DNA of 64,000 nt from Candidatus Muiribacterium halophilum (GTDB lineage: Bacteria > Muiribacteriota > Muiribacteriia > Muiribacteriales > Muiribacteriaceae). A program made the position numbers and the translations under genes. The stretch spans positions 1 through 64,000 of the forward strand of contig JALOAD010000004.1 of the NCBI GenBank assembly GCA_023228995.1, given 5' to 3'. Positions within the stretch are counted from its first letter, which is position 1. Each line of letters opens with the position of its first letter. This document shows positions 1 through 10,176 of the stretch, piece after piece. The notes under the pieces were generated by a model. It was not told the DNA's origin. It worked only from the letters and a program-made list of their open reading frames with translations, and searched no databases.

Positions 1-67
1 GATGATAACACAAACCTCTTTTTTTTTATTTATTTTTCGGTTAAAATATCTTTAGAATTTAATTGCT

Positions 68-913
68 TTGTCTAATTTAATCTTAGAATTTTATGTGATT
101 TATGATAAAATAAAAAGAGAACTAACAACGTATATAAATAGAATATCTAAAAAAAACATATTCTTTTTATTCATTTATTTTACTGTATTGATTGTTATTT
201 TAAATATTGTTACAACAGAATTCACAGATGCTTATCTAGCAATTAAAAACTACACGAAAGATTTTCATTACACAACAGAGCAATTTCATTCATTTGATTC
301 AATAAATCCATCGTATGTATTTTCTTTCACTGAAAAAAATAAAATTTTATATCTTGAATGGAAATATACACCCTTTATGAAAAACACTTTGAATATAGCA
401 ATAACAATTTTCTTATGTATAATATTGGGAATTTCTCAAAAAAACATAAAAAATATATTTTACAATCCAAAATATATCAAAATTAACATTAAAGACCTAA
501 AAAATATATTTGTTATTCCATTAATAATTTATTTCCTATACTATTGTTTTTTAAAAATATTTTTTATAAAAGGTGTATATAAATTTGAATATAAATTTGA
601 ATTGCAATATTTATTTCTAATTCTTCCATTATTGATATATCTTGAAGAAGTAATTGGAAGAAATATTATATTCAGATATTTGAATAATAACACAAAAAGT
701 TTTAACGCTATTATACTAAGCGGAATTATATTTAGTTATTCACATTTTAATGTTATGAATATATACAGAAAAATCTATTTACTGATTGGAGGAATAATTT
801 TAAGTTATATATACAAAATATACGGATTAAAATGGTCATTTGCATTACACTTGACTGTTAATATATTTTTTTATTTCTTCAAATATCAAGTATTATCCTC
901 AACTCTTATATAA
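68..913 (+). CDS. CPBP-family intramembrane metalloprotease (CAAX/Abi type)
   Basis: A 281-residue multi-pass membrane protein with about seven to eight hydrophobic helices. The C-terminal third carries the three CPBP motifs in order: EEVIGR (EExxxR, about residue 194), FSYSHF (FxxxH) and HLTVN (HxxxN). These are the metal and catalytic residues of the Rce1/Abi family of membrane proteases, so activity is likely; the substrate cannot be told. The start is a TTG at 68 with no clear Shine-Dalgarno; an in-frame GTG at 95 is the alternative, and the frame is closed just upstream by a TAG at 53. It is the only plus-strand gene in the first 49 kb and its 3' end overlaps the convergent mini-DnaJ gene by 28 bp. 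Confidence is high for the family and low for the start. Confidence 0.85.
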   Translation: MSNLILEFYVIYDKIKRELTTYINRISKKNIFFLFIYFTVLIVILNIVTTEFTDAYLAIKNYTKDFHYTTEQFHSFDSINPSYVFSFTEKNKILYLEWKYTPFMKNTLNIAITIFLCIILGISQKNIKNIFYNPKYIKINIKDLKNIFVIPLIIYFLYYCFLKIFFIKGVYKFEYKFELQYLFLILPLLIYLEEVIGRNIIFRYLNNNTKSFNAIILSGIIFSYSHFNVMNIYRKIYLLIGGIILSYIYKIYGLKWSFALHLTVNIFFYFFKYQVLSSTLI

Positions 914-1497
914 ACATCTGAAAAATAATCTTTAAATTTATTACCGAATTTTTCAACTTTAAAAACATTTTCTCTAACTTTAATAAGCGTATTTTTATTT
1001 ATAATTTTTTTTATTTTTATCTTACCCTTGCCATTACATTTTTTACAAAGAAATACCTTTCCTCTACCATGACAATTCCCACATAAAACTCTTGTAATAT
1101 AATTGCCACTTTTAAAAAGATTATAACCTTTTCCAGAACATTTCATACATAAAAATGTTTCAGAACTTCTGCACATATCACAATATTCATTTGCATAAAA
1201 ACTAAAAATTTTTTTATTAATAAATTCTTTTTGATTAATTGTTATATATATATCTTTTAAAAAGTTTTTAATTATATAAAAATATAATTCACCAATATTA
1301 TCCCATATATTAATTTTTCTCTGCCTTGTATTTATTATTATATTATAAGAATCAACAATGTTTCTAAATTTTTCAGATGATATATTTTTATTTAAATCAG
1401 GATGATATATTTTGACTTTTTCTCTAAATACTCTTTTTATAGTATTTATATCAGAATCTTTATTAACTCCTAGTATATTATAAGCATTATCTAACAT
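886..1497 (-). CDS. Short DnaJ-like protein: J domain plus CxxC zinc centre, no client-binding C-terminus
   Basis: A 203-residue protein. Residues 1-65 are a J domain with an intact HPD (YHPDLN), so it should stimulate an Hsp70 ATPase. After a spacer without the usual Gly/Phe stretch come four CxxC motifs (CDMC, CMKC, CGNC, CKKC, about residues 107-160), three of them followed by GxG as in the DnaJ zinc centre. The protein then ends about 40 residues later, so the two C-terminal beta domains of full DnaJ are missing. A complete DnaJ is encoded at 61687-62820, so this is a second, specialised co-chaperone. Its start overlaps the hrcA stop by 7 bp (ATGTTAG), which suggests translational coupling and shared heat-shock expression. 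Confidence 0.85.
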   Translation of the reverse strand: MLDNAYNILGVNKDSDINTIKRVFREKVKIYHPDLNKNISSEKFRNIVDSYNIIINTRQRKINIWDNIGELYFYIIKNFLKDIYITINQKEFINKKIFSFYANEYCDMCRSSETFLCMKCSGKGYNLFKSGNYITRVLCGNCHGRGKVFLCKKCNGKGKIKIKKIINKNTLIKVRENVFKVEKFGNKFKDYFSDVYIRVEDNT

Positions 1498-2546
1498 TTT
1501 TTGATTTTCATACTTGTAAGTATATGAGAAATGTTTTCAGCTGTTTTTTTTACAATATTTATTACTTTTTGATATTCCATTCTTTTTGAACCAATCACAC
1601 CAACTACACCTTTATTAATACCTTCAACCGAATAAGGAATAGTTACAAAGGAAAAATCAATTAATTCAGAACAATCAAACTCTTCACCTATTACAACATT
1701 TATAGATTCCTGTTTTATAAGACTTTTTATCTCTTTAATAAGCAAAGTTCGATTTTCAAAAAGTTCAATAAGACTTTTTATTTTTTCAATATCTGCAAAT
1801 TCAGGTTTTGTAATAAGTTGTTTTATACCTTCAATATATAAACTTTTATCAATATTACTCTCAATATCAGAATTTAATACAAGATTTAAAATATCATAGA
1901 CGAATTCTTTAAGATAATTTAACTCAAGATTTTTTGAAAAAAACTGACTTACCATATTTTCAGCACTTTGCCTTACTCTAATTATATGTGAAAATATATT
2001 GTTAATCTTCTCAATGTCAGAATGACTTAATTTTTGTATAGAAAACCATATTTTATTTTTTATAACATTATCTTCAAATTGAAAAAAAACAGTAAAAACA
2101 TTTTCATTAACTTTTATAATATTTAGATTTTTAATTATATTATCATTGTTTCTACCTTCAATAAGAAACCCTGCATGACCTGAAAGATTACTTAAAAGAC
2201 CAGCACTATAATGAAAAAGTTCTCTTAATATAATTTCTTTAACTCTTTTTAATTTTCCTATTTCTTCCAAACTATTTATTGACATTTCATCTTCTTTATT
2301 AAGACTAGTCATGTCAAGAAGATTATCTACATAATATCTATAACCTAAGTCTGAAGGAATTCTTCCGCCAAAATTATGAAATCTAATTAATAATCCATTA
2401 TCTTCAAGGCAAGCCATTTCATTTCTAATAGTTGCAGAAGAACAATTCATTGTATATATTTTTTTTATATCAAGAGAAGATACAGGATTACCTGTTTTGA
2501 TAAATTCTTTTATGAGGTTTTTTAAAATTAATTCTTTTCTCTTCAT
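1491..2546 (-). CDS. hrcA: Heat-inducible transcription repressor HrcA
   Basis: A 351-residue protein, the normal length for HrcA. It has the N-terminal winged helix (SSATIRNEMACLEDNGLL is the recognition region) and the family signature GRIPSDLGYRYYVD near residues 60-75. The usual HTSAGR stretch of the wing is HNFGGR here. The GAF-like and C-terminal regions follow. HrcA binds CIRCE operators, and a CIRCE-like inverted repeat lies upstream of groES (4587-4613). The gene is last-but-one in groES-groEL-hrcA-mini-dnaJ rather than at the head of a dnaK operon. Only 19 nt separate a terminator hairpin from the ATG and no Shine-Dalgarno is visible, so expression probably depends on read-through and is low. 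Confidence 0.95.
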   Translation of the reverse strand: MKRKELILKNLIKEFIKTGNPVSSLDIKKIYTMNCSSATIRNEMACLEDNGLLIRFHNFGGRIPSDLGYRYYVDNLLDMTSLNKEDEMSINSLEEIGKLKRVKEIILRELFHYSAGLLSNLSGHAGFLIEGRNNDNIIKNLNIIKVNENVFTVFFQFEDNVIKNKIWFSIQKLSHSDIEKINNIFSHIIRVRQSAENMVSQFFSKNLELNYLKEFVYDILNLVLNSDIESNIDKSLYIEGIKQLITKPEFADIEKIKSLIELFENRTLLIKEIKSLIKQESINVVIGEEFDCSELIDFSFVTIPYSVEGINKGVVGVIGSKRMEYQKVINIVKKTAENISHILTSMKIKKC

Positions 2547-2565
2547 TTTTATATTTTAAAAGAAA

Positions 2566-2590
2566 AAGGCGATCTAAAAAAGACCGCCTT
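2566..2590 (-). terminator. Intrinsic terminator or attenuator between groEL and hrcA
   Basis: On the minus strand a 10-bp stem (AAGGCGGTCT with AGATCGCCTT, one G-U pair) closes a 5-nt T loop and is followed by a T-rich run (TTTTTCTTTT). It lies 14 bp after the groEL stop and 19 bp before the hrcA start, so most groESL transcripts should end here and hrcA would be read by leak-through. Confidence 0.8.
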
Positions 2591-2604
2591 ATTTTATAAA
2601 AAGA

Positions 2605-4562
<1,958 letters not shown>

Positions 4563-4586
4563 TATTTCATTCCTCCTAAACAATTG

Positions 4587-4613
4587 TTAGCAGCTAAATG
4601 TTTTCGCTGCTAA
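4587..4613 (-). promoter_or_regulatory. CIRCE-like operator (variant HrcA box) upstream of groES
   Basis: The inverted repeat TTAGCAGCT-N9-CGCTGCTAA has exactly the 9-9-9 layout of CIRCE (consensus TTAGCACTC-N9-GAGTGCTAA). The outer TTAGCA/TGCTAA is kept, but the inner CTC/GAG is replaced by GCT/CGC, and eight bases per arm pair. It starts a few bases after the -10 box, the classic CIRCE position. hrcA is present in the same operon. Confidence 0.85.
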
Positions 4614-4617
4614 TTTA

Positions 4618-4646
4618 TTTATATCATAAAAAAAAATTTATTTCAA
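4618..4646 (-). promoter_or_regulatory. Promoter of groES-groEL
   Basis: On the minus strand TTGAAA (4641-4646) and TATAAA (4618-4623) are separated by exactly 17 nt. This is a near-consensus sigma-70-type promoter immediately before the CIRCE-like repeat, consistent with repression by HrcA at the start site. Confidence 0.75.
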
Positions 4647-4690
4647 CATTAGAAGATATTAAAATTTTATAAGATAAAACCTTTAAATCA

Positions 4691-4800
4691 TGCGAGATTG
4701 CGAAATAGCGAAACTGATTACAGTTTCATATACTTTCATACCGCTTTCAATTCCAAATTGCTTTTCCCATTTCACCACTTCAATCTTTCACTACATTACC
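4691..4800 (-). repeat. Degenerate 8-bp-period repeat locus A (3' of the TagA-type gene)
   Basis: Read on the minus strand from the TagA-type stop codon, units of 8 bp follow each other: GGTAATGT, AGTGAAAG, ATTGAAGT, GGTGAAAT, GGGAAAAG. Further on there is CGGTATGAAAGTATATGAAACTG. On the plus strand 4691-4714 shows three more 8-mers (TGCGAGAT, TGCGAAAT, AGCGAAAC), followed by the hairpin GAAACTG-ATTA-CAGTTTC (4710-4727). Similar tracts occur at about 22640-22740 and 48303-48340. No coding function is apparent; short reading frames here are not supported. Confidence 0.55.
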
Positions 4801-6457
4801 TAGATATTTTTTCTTTAAGAACATTTATAATAAATATTGGAAGTTTTAATATTCTTAAAAATCTAAAAGGCTCTTTAGAAAATCTATAAAGCCATTCAAA
4901 TCCATATTTTTGCATCCATTTTGGAGCTCTTTTAATTTTACCTGAAAGAACATCAAACGAACCACCAACCCCCATTGCAAGTTTTACACTTGTCAATTTG
5001 TGAAGATTATAAAATATCCATTTTTCTTGTTTAGGAATACCCATACCAACTAATAATATCTCAGCTTTAGTATTATTAATCTCATTTAACACTAATTCAT
5101 CATCTATTTTTGAAAAAAATCCATTTCTAAAACCCACAATATCAACTTTAGGATAAGATTTTTTTATATTTTCCACACATTTTTCTAGAATATCCTCGGT
5201 TGTTCCAAGAAGGTATATTTTCCATTTATTTTTTTCAGACATTTTTAAAATATCAGTCATATAATCAATACCTGATATTCTTTCTACTTTTTTTCCAGTT
5301 ATAAAATCTATAGCCCATAATACTCCAACACCATCTATTATCTGAATATCAGCAGAATTAAGTATTACTTTATAAAATTCATCGTTTAAAGCTTCATGCA
5401 TCATTAAAGCATTGAGAGTAACAGCATAATGAGGATTTCCTGTATTAAAAAGACTCTTAGTCTTTTTTATAAGTTCTTTTCGAGTAAATGGATTAATGTT
5501 TATACCAAGAATTTTATTTTTTTCTTCAGGTAGTTTTTTTGAAAATATTATTTTTCTACTTACAAAAAAAATAATAATAAGCATAAATAATGAATTTAAT
5601 AAAATATAGGTTGTTTCAATTTCTGCCATATAAAGTAAAGTTATTACAGAAATATAAAAAATCAATATATAAAAAACCAATATCATACGATTAAAAGATA
5701 TTTTCCAAAATATATCGAATTTTTTGCCTGTTGAAAATCTTAAAAAAGAAAATATTGTAATTATAAGAAGAAATAAAAATGGCAATCCTATTATAAAAAA
5801 TGGAATTATAAGCGAAAAAAGCATAAGACTTTTTGCAGTTCCAATAATCGATAAAGATACAGTCAAAAAAGAAAGTACATAAAATATAGATTCATCAAAT
5901 ATATTTTTTCGCCAGGTAAATTGAGAAAAAATAAGCCACATATATAAAGAAAATACAACTAAACCAAAAACAAGAATTGTTTCCATTCCAGGTATTTTTT
6001 GCTTTATTATAAGCATTATAAGACTTAAAGTTATCGATATTCCTATACCAGAAAAAATCTCATTCCATCTTGAAATAATTTTCATAATATTTATATTGAT
6101 AAATATCCATAAAAATGTATAAAATATAGTTCTTGTTTCAGATAAAAAAAATATTCCTGAACCAGGATTTCTTAAAAAAGTGAATTTTAATTCTAAAAAT
6201 ATTACTGCTGCAATTATTAGTCCTTGAAATATAAGTTCTAAAAACAAATCTATTTTATATCTTTTAACTGTAACTCCCAAAAAAAAGAAAAATATAGAGC
6301 CAAATAAAACTGGAGTAAAAAAATCAATATATCCAGCATAATGAGTTATTACAAGAATTGATATAAAAACATAAGGAATAATTAGTATATTTAATCGACC
6401 AAGAAATCTTGATAATAAAAACAATGCTATAAAAACTACAAATAACGATATTATCAT
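4796..6457 (-). CDS. WecG/TagA/CpsF-family (GT26) glycosyltransferase fused to a degenerate polyprenyl-phosphate sugar-phosphotransferase-like membrane domain
   Basis: A 553-residue protein. Residues about 1-310 form roughly ten transmembrane helices; residues about 320-553 are a complete GT26 domain (ADIQIIDGVGVLW, GIDYMTDIL, YLLGTTEDILE, AEILLVGMGIPKQEKW, GVGGSFDVLSGKIKRAP). GT26 enzymes add ManNAc-type sugars to undecaprenyl-PP-GlcNAc. The membrane part aligns by eye, block by block, with the WecA two genes upstream: LLGFFDDIK becomes [20 protein letters not shown] becomes MKIISRWNEIFSG, and [11 protein letters not shown] becomes NIFDESIFYVLS. The catalytic aspartates are therefore lost. 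By inference this is a dead WecA/MraY-like domain that may hold or present the lipid-linked acceptor. It is the last gene of the long operon and overlaps the dehydratase gene by 4 bp. Confidence 0.8.
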   Translation of the reverse strand: MIISLFVVFIALFLLSRFLGRLNILIIPYVFISILVITHYAGYIDFFTPVLFGSIFFFFLGVTVKRYKIDLFLELIFQGLIIAAVIFLELKFTFLRNPGSGIFFLSETRTIFYTFLWIFININIMKIISRWNEIFSGIGISITLSLIMLIIKQKIPGMETILVFGLVVFSLYMWLIFSQFTWRKNIFDESIFYVLSFLTVSLSIIGTAKSLMLFSLIIPFFIIGLPFLFLLIITIFSFLRFSTGKKFDIFWKISFNRMILVFYILIFYISVITLLYMAEIETTYILLNSLFMLIIIFFVSRKIIFSKKLPEEKNKILGININPFTRKELIKKTKSLFNTGNPHYAVTLNALMMHEALNDEFYKVILNSADIQIIDGVGVLWAIDFITGKKVERISGIDYMTDILKMSEKNKWKIYLLGTTEDILEKCVENIKKSYPKVDIVGFRNGFFSKIDDELVLNEINNTKAEILLVGMGIPKQEKWIFYNLHKLTSVKLAMGVGGSFDVLSGKIKRAPKWMQKYGFEWLYRFSKEPFRFLRILKLPIFIINVLKEKISR

Positions 6458-8193
6458 ATTGAAAGTTCCCTAAGTTTAATAATTATATCATTTTCATCTA
6501 ATTTATCTTTTGTATTTATAAGTTCTTCGACATTTTCATAAAAATCTTTTTCAAGATTACAATGTTTCATAACAAATATTTTATTATTCTCTGTTTTTGT
6601 AGGATTTTCTTTATTTGAAAACAACTTTTCAGAAAGTTTTTCCCCATCTTTAAGTCCAGTATATAAAATTTTTATTTTATTATTTGGAGAATAAATCTCA
6701 ATCATTTTTTTAGCGATTTCAGCTATTTTTACAGGTTTACCCATATCAAGAACAAAAATATCACCGCTTTTACCATTTATACATGATTCAAGTGTTAGTT
6801 GAACAGCTTCAGGTATTGACATAAAATATCTCTCAACTTCAGCATGTGTTACAGTAACAGGTCCACCTTTTTTTATCTGTTCTTCAAAAATAGGTATTAC
6901 AGAACCTCTTGAAGATATAACATTTCCAAATCTTACAGAAATAAAATTAGTATTTTTATAAATATTTGAATAGTAAAATAAAAGTTTTTCTGCAATTCTT
7001 TTACTCATTCCCATAATAGATATTGGCTCAACTGCTTTATCTGTTGAAATAAGAATTACTTTTTCTACATTATTTATTGAAGCACAAATAAAAACATTTC
7101 TACTACCTTCTACATTATTTTTTAAGGCTTCTGAAGGATTTTCTTCCATAAGTTGAACATGTTTATGAGCTGCTGCATGAAATATAATGTTTATATTATA
7201 CTTTTTTATTAATAAATCTAATCTTTGTCTATCCTGTATATCAGCTATTGCAAAATATACATTTTCATGTGAAAAATCACTATCTTTTTTCAATCTAAAA
7301 ATACTGTTTTCCCCATGACCTATTAAAACAAGTTTTTGTGGTTTAAAGTTTTTTATTTGTCTAGAAAGTTCACTTCCTATTGACCCACCAGCTCCTGTAA
7401 CAAGAATATTTTTATCTTTTATTAATTCTCTAAGTCCTAAAAGATCTCTTTCATGTGGAATTCTTCTTAATATATCATTAATATCAAATTTTCTTGAATC
7501 TTTTAAAAATACCCTACCGTCAATAAGCTCTGCTTCAGCTGGAAGAATACTTACTTTTACACCTGTCAAAGACAATGTTTTATATATTTTTTCAACAGTA
7601 ATAGAATCTGCCGAAGGAATAGCTATAATAACCTCATCTGCATAAGTTTTATTAATTATATATTCAACTTTAGACAAATCTCCATAAATTTTATAATTGT
7701 TAATATATTTACCTTTTTTTTCTTTATTATCATCAATAAAACCAACAATTTTTAAATTATACTCTGGATGTTTTAAAATTTCATTCATTATAGTATCGCC
7801 TGCATCTCCAGCACCATAAATTAGAATATTTGAAGCATTTTTATTTTTATTTTTAAAATTCATAATTATCTTTGGTAAAAATCTTATAAATGTTATTAAA
7901 ATCAATAAAAAATTGTTATTAATAATAGAAAATTTTAAAGAATTAGTTATTTTATATTCAATAAAAGAAATTATAGTTAATGCATAAAAAATCAGCATAA
8001 TATCTTTTGCAACAAAATATTTTGATATAATTTTATAAAGTCTAAAAAAATAAAAAATAATTAACTTTAAAACTATTATCCCTAAAACTATATTATTATC
8101 AAAACTTATTCCTAAAATATTTTCAGAAAATTTATAAGAAATAAATATAGCTAAAATATCAGCTAAAAAAAACAATAATGTTTTTATCACCAT
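6454..8193 (-). CDS. Membrane-bound nucleotide-sugar 4,6-dehydratase (PglF/WbpM/CapD family)
   Basis: A 579-residue protein with four N-terminal transmembrane helices and a first Rossmann-like region (LIYGAGDAGDTIMNEI, about residue 125). The catalytic SDR domain starts near residue 265 with NAD-binding VTGAGGSIGSEL. The active-site stretch STDKAVEPISIMGMSKR has Met in place of the SDR Tyr, with the following Lys, as in PglF/FlaA1-type UDP-GlcNAc dehydratases. It would make 4-keto-6-deoxy sugars for glycans or O-antigen, in step with the adjacent wecA and TagA-type genes. The ATG at 8193 has GAGG 6 nt upstream; it overlaps wecA by 7 bp and the downstream gene by 4 bp. Confidence 0.9.
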   Translation of the reverse strand: MVIKTLLFFLADILAIFISYKFSENILGISFDNNIVLGIIVLKLIIFYFFRLYKIISKYFVAKDIMLIFYALTIISFIEYKITNSLKFSIINNNFLLILITFIRFLPKIIMNFKNKNKNASNILIYGAGDAGDTIMNEILKHPEYNLKIVGFIDDNKEKKGKYINNYKIYGDLSKVEYIINKTYADEVIIAIPSADSITVEKIYKTLSLTGVKVSILPAEAELIDGRVFLKDSRKFDINDILRRIPHERDLLGLRELIKDKNILVTGAGGSIGSELSRQIKNFKPQKLVLIGHGENSIFRLKKDSDFSHENVYFAIADIQDRQRLDLLIKKYNINIIFHAAAHKHVQLMEENPSEALKNNVEGSRNVFICASINNVEKVILISTDKAVEPISIMGMSKRIAEKLLFYYSNIYKNTNFISVRFGNVISSRGSVIPIFEEQIKKGGPVTVTHAEVERYFMSIPEAVQLTLESCINGKSGDIFVLDMGKPVKIAEIAKKMIEIYSPNNKIKILYTGLKDGEKLSEKLFSNKENPTKTENNKIFVMKHCNLEKDFYENVEELINTKDKLDENDIIIKLRELSI

Positions 8194-9089
8194 AAATTTC
8201 CTCTAAGAATTATTAATGATATTGAAGTAAAAAGAAGTTGCACAGTCGAAAGTATTATCAAAGCTCTGTTTAATCCAAATTTTTTTATAAGAATATGATG
8301 AATATGTTCTTTATCTGGTGCAAATATACTTTTTTTATTTTTTAACCTTCTTATTATTGCAAGCAATGTATCAATAAAAGGCAAAAATATAAGAAATATA
8401 AATGGAATAAAAAGATTATATGAAAAAACTGAAAATCCAGTCTTAAGTATATAAAAAGCAATAATAAAACCTAAAAAATTACTACCACAATCTCCCATGA
8501 ATATAACTGAATTTTTTATATTCCAAACAAGAAAAACAAGCAAAGATAATACAAGCAATATTATATCAAAAGCAAAAACATAGTTAATGCCTAATATTAT
8601 TACTCCGATTAATATTATACTGCAAATAATTACAGCCAAACCATCTGCTCCATCTATAAGATTAACTATATTAATAAACGAAACATAATATATTATTGTA
8701 ACAATACACAAAACAATATTGTTTTCTATCCCAAAAAATTCTGTAAAACCTCCATTGCCTAAAAACATTAAAAAACCAGTTAAAGAATGTATAATTAATT
8801 TAATTTTAGCTGAAAACATCTTTATATCATCAAAAAATCCTAATAATATTATCACAATAAATGCAATAAAAAGGTATAAATTATTCAATACACCACCAAA
8901 ACCAGAGAAAAAAATCCATGAAAGTATAAATAATAATCCTCCACCTGTTAGTTTAGGATCAATATGTATTTTTCTATGATTAGGATGGTCATAAAGACCA
9001 ATAAATTTCAAACCATAAAGCAAAACTGATTGAAAAATAAAAATAGCAATAGTTAATTTTGATAAATGTAAAAAAAGATTAATCGACAA
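8187..9089 (-). CDS. wecA: Undecaprenyl-phosphate sugar-1-phosphate transferase (WecA/TagO type)
   Basis: A 300-residue protein with about ten membrane helices. It has all the hallmark sites of the polyprenyl-phosphate HexNAc-1-phosphate transferase family: [16 protein letters not shown] (Asp pair), [21 protein letters not shown], and the cytoplasmic HIHH of the WecA/TagO branch. It starts undecaprenyl-linked glycan synthesis with UDP-GlcNAc or a related sugar. The start is TTG at 9089 with GAGG 9 nt upstream, overlapping the dCMP deaminase gene by 11 bp. The order rpiB-upp-comEB-wecA recurs in many Clostridia-like genomes (from memory). The gene symbol reflects family, not proven substrate. 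Confidence 0.92.
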   Translation of the reverse strand: MSINLFLHLSKLTIAIFIFQSVLLYGLKFIGLYDHPNHRKIHIDPKLTGGGLLFILSWIFFSGFGGVLNNLYLFIAFIVIILLGFFDDIKMFSAKIKLIIHSLTGFLMFLGNGGFTEFFGIENNIVLCIVTIIYYVSFINIVNLIDGADGLAVIICSIILIGVIILGINYVFAFDIILLVLSLLVFLVWNIKNSVIFMGDCGSNFLGFIIAFYILKTGFSVFSYNLFIPFIFLIFLPFIDTLLAIIRRLKNKKSIFAPDKEHIHHILIKKFGLNRALIILSTVQLLFTSISLIILRGNLW

Positions 9090-9528
9090 GTTCTATTACC
9101 TCAACAGGTATATTTGCTTCTATAAGCATTTCTTCGCCTAATTTGTCAGGATATGGGTTGCTTATAAAAACTTTTGTTATTCCTGAATTTATTATCATTT
9201 TTGTACATGTAATACAAGGTTGATGCGTACAGTATAAAACTGATTCATCAATAGCTACCCCATTTGCTGCAGCTTGTATTATAGCATTCTGCTCAGCATG
9301 AATACCTCGGCATAACTCTTGTCTTTCACCAGATGGAATATTCATCTTTTCTCTAAGACAACCAATGTCAAGACAATGTGCTAACCCACTTGGACAACCA
9401 TTATAACCTGTTGCAAGTATTCTGTTGTTTTTAACAATTATAGCTCCTACATTTCTTCTAAGACATGTACTTCTTGTAGCAACAAGATGTGTTATTTTCA
9501 TAAAATAATGATTCCAATCTGGTCTCAT
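9079..9528 (-). CDS. comEB: Deoxycytidylate (dCMP) deaminase, ComEB family
   Basis: A 149-residue zinc-dependent deaminase. The zinc site is HAEQNAIIQ (His and catalytic Glu, about residues 75-83) and PCITC (two Cys, about 103-107). It has the extra Cys-rich insertion typical of the ComEB/dCMP deaminase group ([13 protein letters not shown]). It would convert dCMP to dUMP for thymidylate synthesis. The ATG at 9528 has AAGGA 7 nt upstream. It sits between upp and wecA, 18 bp after upp. Confidence 0.93.
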   Translation of the reverse strand: MRPDWNHYFMKITHLVATRSTCLRRNVGAIIVKNNRILATGYNGCPSGLAHCLDIGCLREKMNIPSGERQELCRGIHAEQNAIIQAAANGVAIDESVLYCTHQPCITCTKMIINSGITKVFISNPYPDKLGEEMLIEANIPVEVIELVD

Positions 9529-9546
9529 ATAAATATCCTTCCTTAT

Positions 9547-10176
9547 TTAAATAGTCCCGAATATTCTGTCTCCAGCATCTCCGAGCCCAGGTATTATATA
9601 TTTTTTTTCATTAAGTCTTTCATCAAGACAAGCAGTATATATATCAACATCAGGATGAGCATCTGAAAGGAATTTTACTCCTTCAGGACAGGACAATATA
9701 CATAAATACTTAATATTGTTTGCACCATTTTTCTTTAATATATCAACAGCTGCTTTAACAGAAACACCACTTGCAAGCATTGGATCTACCAAAAACACTT
9801 GCCTTTCATTTAAATAATCAGGCATTTTACAATAATATTCAACAGCTTCAAAAGTTTCTTTGTCTCTGTAAATACCAATATGACCTATTTTTGCCATTGG
9901 CATAACTTTAAGTATCCCTTCAACCATACCAAGCCCAGCTCTCAATATTGGAACAATAACAGGTTTTCTACCTTCTATTATTTCGACTTCAGTCTCAGTT
10001 ATAGGTGTTTCTATGGTTTTTTTTACAACAGGTAATTTTCTTGTAGCTTCATAAACAAGAAGTAATGCAATTTCAGCTATAAGTTCTCTAAAATCTTTAT
10101 TTGTAGTCTTTTTATCCCTAATATAAGCAAGTTTGTGTTTTATAAGAGAATGTTCTACAATATATAGATTGCTCAT
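9547..10176 (-). CDS. upp: Uracil phosphoribosyltransferase
   Basis: A 209-residue enzyme, the usual Upp length, that makes UMP from uracil and PRPP for pyrimidine salvage. The PRPP-binding loop is VFLVDPMLASGVSV near residue 125, the N-terminal RAGLGMVEG is intact, and the C-terminal uracil-site region is PGLGDAGDRIFGT. The start is set at the ATG at 10176: GGAGG lies at 10181-10185, and the ATG overlaps the rpiB stop as ATGA, which implies coupled translation. An ATG 18 bp further upstream lacks a ribosome-binding site. Confidence 0.97.
   Translation of the reverse strand: MSNLYIVEHSLIKHKLAYIRDKKTTNKDFRELIAEIALLLVYEATRKLPVVKKTIETPITETEVEIIEGRKPVIVPILRAGLGMVEGILKVMPMAKIGHIGIYRDKETFEAVEYYCKMPDYLNERQVFLVDPMLASGVSVKAAVDILKKNGANNIKYLCILSCPEGVKFLSDAHPDVDIYTACLDERLNEKKYIIPGLGDAGDRIFGTI

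Noticed and set aside
4563-4583. GroES starting seven codons earlier at a TTG
   Set aside because: The AGGAGG that fits the ATG at 4562 would then lie inside the coding region, and the family normally begins near MVKLRPL.
4698-4889. Plus-strand 63-codon reading frame over the end of the TagA-type gene
   Set aside because: It overlaps the conserved C-terminus of the glycosyltransferase and runs through the 8-bp repeat tract; no ribosome-binding site and no recognisable protein.
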